Assembly (NCBI GenBank): GCA_017476785.1
Contig: JAFUZD010000104.1
Location: 1-64,000, forward strand
Origin: Prevotella sp.
Lineage (GTDB): Bacteria; Bacteroidota; Bacteroidia; Bacteroidales; Bacteroidaceae
Length of the DNA stretch: 64,000 nucleotides
Direction: 5' to 3'
Of the stretch, positions 58,155 through 64,000 are shown one piece after another. A program made the position numbers and the translations under genes. Positions within the stretch are counted from its first letter, which is position 1. The number at the start of each line of letters is the position of its first letter. The notes below the pieces were generated by a model. That model searched no databases. It had not been told where the DNA came from and saw only the letters and a list, made by a program, of their open reading frames with translations.

Positions 58155-58715
58155 ATGCAAGAAATCAAGATTACCTGTCCGCACTGCAAGGCAGGCCTCA
58201 GCGTAAGAAACTCGAAAAACGAGCCGATGAAGACCATCGTCTGCCCCAACTGCAAGTCGTCGTTGCGCGTAAAGTTCCCCACTCCGAAGCCTGCCGCCGA
58301 CAGCGAGGAGGGAGCCACCGAACTGCCCAAGCAGCGCCGCCCGGTACAGCAGGAGGACGAGGGACATACCGTCATTGGTGGCAACGTGGTGAACACACGC
58401 TTCGCCCTGCAGTATGAGGGAAAGACCTACCCGCTCCACGACGGTGTGAACACCATCGGCCGCCAGTCAGCCTCTGCGACGGCTTCCGTCCAGATTGCCA
58501 CTGCCGACCGCCATTTAAGCCGCCACCACGCCCAAATTGAAGTGGTGCGCCTGCCCGGTGGCGTGGCCCGCGTAAAGATTCGCAACTGGCAAAATGCCAA
58601 CAAGACCTACGTCAATGGTGCCGAGCTCATCGGCGAGGAGACGCTCATCTTGAAGAACGGGTTCCGCATCAAGATGGGAGGCCCGGAAGTGACCTTCGTC
58701 GCCATTACCAATTAA
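58155..58715 (+). CDS. Zinc-ribbon FHA-domain protein
   Basis: A 186-residue cytoplasmic protein. The N-terminal zinc ribbon has CPHC (8-11) and CPNC (30-33). A linker carries EDEGHTVIGGN (Thr72). The FHA domain spans about 90-186, with NTIGRQSA, ADRHLSRHHAQIEV and NKTYVNG giving the canonical phosphothreonine-binding residues. The linker Thr motif matches the motif in the kinases next door, so it may itself be phosphorylated. Confidence 0.86.
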   Translation: MQEIKITCPHCKAGLSVRNSKNEPMKTIVCPNCKSSLRVKFPTPKPAADSEEGATELPKQRRPVQQEDEGHTVIGGNVVNTRFALQYEGKTYPLHDGVNTIGRQSASATASVQIATADRHLSRHHAQIEVVRLPGGVARVKIRNWQNANKTYVNGAELIGEETLILKNGFRIKMGGPEVTFVAITN

Positions 58716-58756
58716 ATGTCCCCATTTACTAACAATCGCAAAAAACATCTGACTTT

Positions 58757-60259
58757 ATGAAATTCCAACTGTATAAGCCCCAAGCTATCCACGAGTTCGG
58801 ATCGCGTCCCAATCAGGAAGACCGCATCTACCCTGCTGCCGGGCAAGCTACGGCAGAAGACCGGCTGTTCGTTGTCTGCGACGGTATGGGCGGCCACGAG
58901 AAAGGCGAAGTGGCCAGTGCTGCCGTATGCGAGGCCATCAGCACCTATCTGAAGCAGAACTGGAACACCGACGAGCCACTGACCGACGAGCTGTTCCAAC
59001 AAGCACTCGCGGCAGCCTTCGACCTGCTTGATGCTAAGGACGACGGTGCCGAGAAGAAAATGGGCACTACGCTCACCTTTGCCTGCTTCCATCGCGGCGG
59101 TGTGCTCGTGGCCCACATTGGCGACAGCCGCATCTATCACCTACGCCCTGCCACGGGCGAGATTCTCTATCGCTCACGCGACCACTCGCTGGTTCACCAG
59201 CTCTACGAACTGGGTGAAATCAGCTATCGCGATATGAAGACGGCCAAGAACAAGAACGTCATCCTGCGCGCAATGCAACCCAAGCAGGAGACGCGCACGA
59301 AGGCCGATCTCGTACACATCACCGACATCAAGCCCGGCGACTACTTCTATATGTGCTCCGATGGTATGCTCGAAACGATGGAAGACGAGGACCTGATGGC
59401 CATTCTCAGTGCCAAGGACCTCGATGACGATGCCAAGCGTGCCAAGCTGATAGAAGTGACCGAGGGCAATTCCGACAACCACTCGGCCTACCTGATTCAC
59501 GTAGAGAAGGTAGAGGCCGAAGAGATTGATGCCACGATGCCGAACGACGAGCCCGCTGCACGGGCAGCCAACAAAGCACTGAACGACCCCGATAAGGACA
59601 AGTTCACCGTGGAAGAGGAGGACGACAGCGCCGACGTAGAGATTGTGAAGGAAGGTCTGGCTGTTGAGCCCGACACCACCTCGCAACCTGCCCCGCAGAC
59701 TTCTCGCCCCCACTCCGCAGCCGGCCAGCAGCCCTATGCCCAGCCGAAGCCAGCGGGCAAGAAGTCGACGACCACGCTGCTCATCCTCGCGCTACTGGTG
59801 GCTGCCATTGCCGGCACCCTCTGCTACCTCTTTCTGTTCAACGACAAGAAAGACGAGGTAAAGGAGCCTGAACGCATTATCATCAATAGCAACGAGTCGA
59901 CTGACGAGGCACAGCAGGAAGATGTTACCGACGTGGCCGTCCGTCGCGGGCAGCAGACCATCCGCGGCAACAACAAGAAGGCAGAGAACAGTGGTCGCCG
60001 CAATGCTGCTGACAATCAGGGCAGCGGCGTGAGCAGCACCCAGAACCAGCAGAGTCAACAGAACAAGCGAGAGGCTGATGGCCAGAACGCACAGGAGAAT
60101 CACCAGCCTGCAAGCAAGCCTCAGCGTCCGCAGGGACTGGGTGGGGTCGTAGACCAACAGAACACGCAGATTCAGCAACAGCAGCAGAACCGGAAGCAGG
60201 ATGAGGAACAGCCGGCCAACAAGCCAGCCAAGCCTGCAATCCAAGGCGTTGACCTATAA
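58757..60259 (+). CDS. PP2C-type Ser/Thr phosphatase with membrane anchor
   Basis: A 500-residue protein. The PP2C domain (1 to about 255) has RPNQEDRIY, VVCDGMGGHEKGEVAS, AHIGDSRIYHL, MCSDGMLE and a SDNHSAYLI metal motif, so its acidic metal ligands are present. A membrane segment (about 335-355) follows, then a Gln/Asn-rich extracytoplasmic tail. It would reverse the action of the kinase encoded 43 bp downstream. Confidence 0.9.
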   Translation: MKFQLYKPQAIHEFGSRPNQEDRIYPAAGQATAEDRLFVVCDGMGGHEKGEVASAAVCEAISTYLKQNWNTDEPLTDELFQQALAAAFDLLDAKDDGAEKKMGTTLTFACFHRGGVLVAHIGDSRIYHLRPATGEILYRSRDHSLVHQLYELGEISYRDMKTAKNKNVILRAMQPKQETRTKADLVHITDIKPGDYFYMCSDGMLETMEDEDLMAILSAKDLDDDAKRAKLIEVTEGNSDNHSAYLIHVEKVEAEEIDATMPNDEPAARAANKALNDPDKDKFTVEEEDDSADVEIVKEGLAVEPDTTSQPAPQTSRPHSAAGQQPYAQPKPAGKKSTTTLLILALLVAAIAGTLCYLFLFNDKKDEVKEPERIIINSNESTDEAQQEDVTDVAVRRGQQTIRGNNKKAENSGRRNAADNQGSGVSSTQNQQSQQNKREADGQNAQENHQPASKPQRPQGLGGVVDQQNTQIQQQQQNRKQDEEQPANKPAKPAIQGVDL

Positions 60260-60302
60260 ACCTAATAATCACTGATTCAATAATAAAAACAAAAATAGAA
60301 AT

Positions 60303-61868
60303 ATGGAACTGAAAGCAGGAACAACACTCAGAGACGGTACTTACCGCATTGAACGTACACTCGGACAGGGCGGATTTGGTATCACTTATCTCGCTTCGAT
60401 GAAAACCGAGGTAGAAGGTAAACTCGGTAAGATGACAACCACCGTACGCGTGGCCGTTAAGGAATTCTTTATGAAGTCGGCTTGCTCGCGCAACGACTCT
60501 GGCACCATCAGCACCGTGCAGTCGAACAACGAGAACGGACAGGTAGACCAATACAAGCGCAAGTTCAAGAAAGAGGCCGACAACATTGCCAAGTTGAGCC
60601 ACACCAACATTGCCCGCGTGTTCGACGTGTTCGAAGAGAACAACACCGTGTACTACGTGATGGAGTATCTGGGCAATGGCTCACTGAAAGACCGCCTGAA
60701 GTCGGAATTAAACGGACGCCTGAGCGAAGAGGAGGCTACGCGCTATATCAACCAGATAGCCGCAGCACTGAAGTATATGCACTCCGAGCGTCATATGTGC
60801 CACTATGACCTGAAGCCGGCCAATATAATGCTCAACGACGAGAACGTGGCCAAGCTCATTGACTTCGGACTGTCCAAGAACTACGACCAAGCTGGCAACC
60901 AGACCAGCAGCACCCCTATCGGCATCAGTAAGGGCTACGCCCCGCTGGAGCAGTATCAGCAGTCGCTCCACGAGTTCTCGCCCGTGTCCGACATCTATAG
61001 CCTCGGCGCCACGCTCTTCACGCTGGTTACCGGTGCCGTTCCCCCGGAGGCCTCGGTGGTCAACGAGGACGGACTGGGTGAGAAGCCCGACTACCTGAGC
61101 CAGCACATCTGGGACGTCATCGAGAAGGCTATGCAGCCCAAGCGCCGCCAGCGCCCGCAGAACATCGACGAGTTCGTGGGTTACCTGAACGGCACGCTTG
61201 AATTGAACAAGGCTGCCGACATTGACATCTCTGGACCTGTCAGCGATCCCATCAGCAATCCCGTAAGAGGTGGAGACGAGACCATCATCGACAGCAAGCC
61301 CAACGGCAGCTTCGGCTTTGCCAACGTGCAGCAGCACGCGCAGAGCGGCAGCAATGGCTTCACGCCGCCGCAGCTGAAGCCGGCCAAGAAGAACACGTGG
61401 CTCATTCCCGTCGTCGTCGTCGTGTTTGCCCTCATCGCTGCCGGACTGGTGTTCGCGTTCAGGGGCGGCTCTGACAAAGGTGGTCAGAACACCGAGGTCG
61501 ACAGCAACACGCAGACTCCTATTTATGGTCAGGGCAACAACGTGGTGTTTATGTATTCGGGCGAAATGACCAATGGCGTACCCAACGGTAAGGGTAAGGC
61601 CGTCTATACCGACAGCGACAAAGACACCTATACGGGCAACTTCCAGAACGGACTGCGCGTCGACGCCAACGCCACGCTGACCTTCAAGAACGGCGACCGC
61701 TACGAGGGCTCGTTCGTCAACGACCAGTTTGGCGAAGGCACCTACTATATGAAGTCCGATGGCAGCTACTTCAAAGGTAAGTTCAGTAACTTTGCGCCTT
61801 ACAACGGTGCTTGGTACGACAAGAGTGGCGGCCTCATCGTGAAAGTGATCAACGGAAAGGAGCAGTAA
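60303..61868 (+). CDS. Transmembrane Ser/Thr kinase with MORN repeats
   Basis: A 521-residue kinase. Glycine loop GQGGFGITY, Lys53 in VAVKEFF, catalytic CHYDLKPAN (Asp169), metal-binding DFG (187-189), then GYAPLEQYQ. The usual HRD Arg is Tyr, so it is a non-RD kinase. Before the membrane segment (about 367-386) lies GGDETIID (Thr327), a possible autophosphorylation site. The extracytoplasmic end has MORN repeats (YSGEMTNGVPNGKGKAVY; YTGNFQNG; YEGSFVNDQFGEGTYY), which may sense cell envelope components. Confidence 0.9.
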   Translation: MELKAGTTLRDGTYRIERTLGQGGFGITYLASMKTEVEGKLGKMTTTVRVAVKEFFMKSACSRNDSGTISTVQSNNENGQVDQYKRKFKKEADNIAKLSHTNIARVFDVFEENNTVYYVMEYLGNGSLKDRLKSELNGRLSEEEATRYINQIAAALKYMHSERHMCHYDLKPANIMLNDENVAKLIDFGLSKNYDQAGNQTSSTPIGISKGYAPLEQYQQSLHEFSPVSDIYSLGATLFTLVTGAVPPEASVVNEDGLGEKPDYLSQHIWDVIEKAMQPKRRQRPQNIDEFVGYLNGTLELNKAADIDISGPVSDPISNPVRGGDETIIDSKPNGSFGFANVQQHAQSGSNGFTPPQLKPAKKNTWLIPVVVVVFALIAAGLVFAFRGGSDKGGQNTEVDSNTQTPIYGQGNNVVFMYSGEMTNGVPNGKGKAVYTDSDKDTYTGNFQNGLRVDANATLTFKNGDRYEGSFVNDQFGEGTYYMKSDGSYFKGKFSNFAPYNGAWYDKSGGLIVKVINGKEQ

Positions 61869-61924
61869 TTTACTGCTCCCCTTTCCGCTGACAGCCATCA
61901 CAAAACAAGCAAAACAGTGTAACA

Positions 61925-62899
61925 ATGAAACGCATCCTCATATCCATCGCCACCGCCCTGCTGCTCGTACCAATGACAGCCAGCGCGCAGACCGCCATTA
62001 CGCGTCAGACTAATCCCACTCCGCATCAGAAGCACAGCGGCGCGCAGCGCAGCCAGCAGACCAAGCGCACCGGCAACGGCAAGCAGTCGGCATCGTCCAG
62101 CTCCGCATCGTCGATGTCGCCCACAGAGCAGTATAACAAAGGATTGGAATACTATAATGCGCAGGACTACGCCAATGCGCTCGTCTAGTTACGCCGGGCA
62201 GCCGACCGCGGCCACGCGCAGGCACAGCTCTACTACGGGTTCTGCTACGATCGCGGCTATGGAGTGGCGAAGAATATGTACACCGCCGCCTATTGGTATC
62301 GTAAGTCGGCCGAGAACGGCAACACACAGTCCCAGTATAATCTGGGATGGTGCTATGCCAATGGTCAGGGCACAGAGCAAGATCAGCAGGCAGCCTTCTA
62401 CTGGTATCGCCAAAGTGCCGAGAACGGCAATGTATCGGGTATGCTGGAGACAGGATTCCGCTATGACCGCGGCAATGGCGTAGAACAGAGCTGGAGTCAA
62501 GCCGTCTACTGGTATCGCCAAGCAGCTGAGAATGGCAATGCACAGGCACAGTTCAATCTGGGATGGTGCTACGAGAACGGCAAGGGCGGACTGCCCACAT
62601 CAATCTACGAGGCCATCACGTGGTACCGTAAAGCAGCCGAGAACGGCAATGCCTCGGGAATGCTTAACCTCGGCTTCTGTTACGACCGTGGCAACGGCGT
62701 AGAACAGAGCTGGAGTCAGGCCGTCTACTGGTATCGCAAAGCAGCCGAAGGCGGCAATGTGCAGGCACAGTTCAATCTGGGATGGTGCTACGAGAATGGT
62801 AAGGGCGTTTCGCAGGACAAGTCACAGGCTCGCTACTGGTATCAGAAAGCAGCTGAAGGTGGCCACGCGCAGGCCAGCGAAAATCTGCGCAACCTATAA
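61925..62899 (+). pseudogene. SEL1-repeat protein gene with internal amber codon
   Basis: A signal peptide (to TASAQ) and the first SEL1 helix (EQYNKGLEYYNAQDYANALV) lead to TAG at 62186-62188. The same frame continues LRRAADRGHAQAQLYYGFCYDRGYG and then five or more SEL1 repeats (WYRKSAENGN, GWCYENGKG) to 62899. A TGG-to-TAG change at a position where SEL1 repeats often have Trp would explain it. It could be a fresh pseudogene, a recoded gene or a sequencing error. Downstream reading could restart at a GTG at 62264. An intact form would be an exported scaffold protein of 324 aa. Confidence 0.8.
62186..62188 (+). other. In-frame amber codon in the SEL1 gene
   Basis: TAG interrupts an otherwise open, homologous SEL1 frame on both sides. 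No structure typical of selenocysteine or pyrrolysine insertion is visible near it. Confidence 0.9.
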
Positions 62900-62935
62900 T
62901 CCCATCACCACTGTTCTAACCTAAACCGCTTCACT

Positions 62936-64000
62936 ATGAATGAATTGAGCATAGGATGCCTGCTGCAGGAGGGACGCTACCGCATTGACGAGGTGCTGGG
63001 ACGCGGCGGATTCGGCATCACCTACCGCGGCGTGACCAACGTCACGCTCTCGGGCGAACTGGGTCATATGGACGTAAAGGTGCAGGTGGCCATTAAGGAG
63101 TTTTTCATCAGCGACTACTGCCAGCGAGGTGACAACGGGATGGACGTCATCATTCCCTGCGAGGCCAACAGCGAGAAGGTGGAGCGATACAAGCAGAAAT
63201 TCATCCGCGAAGCCCGCCATCTGGCATCTATCTCCCACCCTCACATCGTCAACGTGACCGACGTCTTCGAAGAGAACGACACCGTCTACTACGTGATGCG
63301 CTATCTGCCCGGCGGGTCGCTGGGCAAGCTGGTGAAGCAATCGAGCGTGGGACGGCTGACGGAAGAAGAGGCACTTAAGTACGTCAGACAGATAGGCGAT
63401 GCACTGGACTATCTGCACGCCGAGAAACACATCTGCCATCTGGACGTCAAACCGGCCAATATCCTAATCAATACCGACGGCAACGCCATCCTGATAGACT
63501 TCGGCATCTCGAAGATTTTCGACGAAACAGGAGAGGCACTGAGCAATCCGTCGGTCAACTACAGCAACAACTATGCCCCACTGGAGCAGTATCAGCCACT
63601 GACGTTCTTCTCGCCCCAGACCGACCTCTACAGTCTTGGGGCCACGCTCTACTTTCTACTGACCGGCACTCCCCCGCCCGAGGCTTCCGTTCTCAATGAG
63701 GATGGCTTTCCCGAATGTCCCTACTACGTCACACCACGCGTGTGGCAGCTCATCAAGAAGGCGATGGAGCCGCGGCGCAAGAACCGTCCGCAGACAGCAA
63801 GCGAGTGGCTCGGAATGCTTGACAGCAATGGCAACGAGGAAGAGCAGGACGACGTGAAGACTATCGCCGGACAGCCTGACAATGGCGAGACGGTGGTGGA
63901 AGTGATGACCACGGGCGATAATGCCTCACGGGCAACCGGTGGCGAATACACCGTAACAATTGACGACGAACCTAAGGCCCCGGTGGCACCCGCCCCGCGC
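62936..64000 (+). CDS. Ser/Thr protein kinase, cut by the window end
   Basis: The first 355 residues of a second kinase, running off the 3' end. GRGGFGITY loop, Lys54 in VAIKEFF, catalytic ICHLDVKPAN (Asp170, again not HRD), LIDFGISK (188-190), then NYAPLEQYQ. It is a paralogue of the kinase at 60303 and has the same non-RD feature. After the kinase domain come DDVKTIAG (Thr309) and NGETVVEV (Thr319), matching the Thr motif of other island proteins. The C-terminal part is unknown. Confidence 0.9.
   Translation, partial: MNELSIGCLLQEGRYRIDEVLGRGGFGITYRGVTNVTLSGELGHMDVKVQVAIKEFFISDYCQRGDNGMDVIIPCEANSEKVERYKQKFIREARHLASISHPHIVNVTDVFEENDTVYYVMRYLPGGSLGKLVKQSSVGRLTEEEALKYVRQIGDALDYLHAEKHICHLDVKPANILINTDGNAILIDFGISKIFDETGEALSNPSVNYSNNYAPLEQYQPLTFFSPQTDLYSLGATLYFLLTGTPPPEASVLNEDGFPECPYYVTPRVWQLIKKAMEPRRKNRPQTASEWLGMLDSNGNEEEQDDVKTIAGQPDNGETVVEVMTTGDNASRATGGEYTVTIDDEPKAPVAPAPR

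Overview
The window looks like chromosomal DNA of a Prevotella-type member of the Bacteroidales. The evidence is the many Bacteroidetes-type promoters (a TAnnTTTG -7 box, often with TTG or TTTG 19-20 bp upstream), weak Shine-Dalgarno sites, TonB-dependent receptors, BspA-like leucine-rich repeats, and a secreted protein ending in the Prevotella-style YNLAGQRV...KKRVVK tail. Most of the window is GC-rich. Two stretches (about 23.1-26.5 kb and 43.0-44.8 kb) are visibly AT-richer and look acquired.

Layout. 0-9.9 kb: succinate CoA-transferase, RNase R, a DnaQ-like exonuclease, a small outer-membrane/lipoprotein locus wrapped in T-rich tandem repeats, an epimerase plus PAP2 phosphatase pair, and a secreted multidomain surface protein. 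10-15.4 kb: a minus-strand operon of lactate permease, MntP and two DUF262 proteins, the second with an HNH-type DUF1524 end. 15.5-17.9 kb: a RING-like/TerD-like protein behind a structured leader that ends in a terminator. 18.1-22.9 kb: cbiA-cobQ-cobD-cbiB, late adenosylcobamide synthesis. 23.1-27.3 kb: an AT-rich cassette led by a structured RNA (two small exported or membrane proteins, an HNH protein with SAP-like repeats, a CoiA-like nuclease), then a GNAT/antitoxin-like pair. 27.5-42.6 kb: a cobalamin-riboswitch-led receptor/CbiK-lipoprotein/receptor operon, four fused corrin-ring genes (cobJ-cbiC, cbiE-cbiT, cbiG-cobM, cobK-cbiD), and a divergent BtuFCD-type ABC importer. 43.0-46.5 kb: a second RNA-led cassette (zinc-ribbon proteins, a UDG-like protein) next to a WYL regulator. 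46.7-52.3 kb: greA behind a leader terminator, a HIT protein, manC, tRNA-Leu, a TSUP exporter, a DUF4250 pair, an SDR enzyme and a secreted protein. 52.5-64 kb: a long plus-strand island of a LytTR regulator, two FHA proteins, a PP2C phosphatase, two Ser/Thr kinases (the second cut by the window end), an exported caspase-like protease, an LRR protein, two EF-hand-like membrane proteins and a SEL1-repeat gene with an internal amber codon.

How the genes work together. The cobalamin genes cover uptake, cobalt insertion, most ring contractions and methylations, amidation and aminopropanol attachment. CbiL (precorrin-2 C20-methyltransferase) and the CobU/CobS/CobT steps are not in the window. The 52.5-64 kb island is the best candidate for an undescribed system: it contains phospho-writer, eraser and reader modules beside a protease, and several of its proteins share a short acidic-Thr-[IV]-[IV/A] motif that could be the phosphosite. 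A second theme is small tandem repeats with a 21-22 bp (or 9 bp) period, found in frame inside conserved enzymes, at cobalamin gene ends and between genes. A third is two long structured RNAs with the same short end boxes but unrelated central stems, each heading an accessory cassette.
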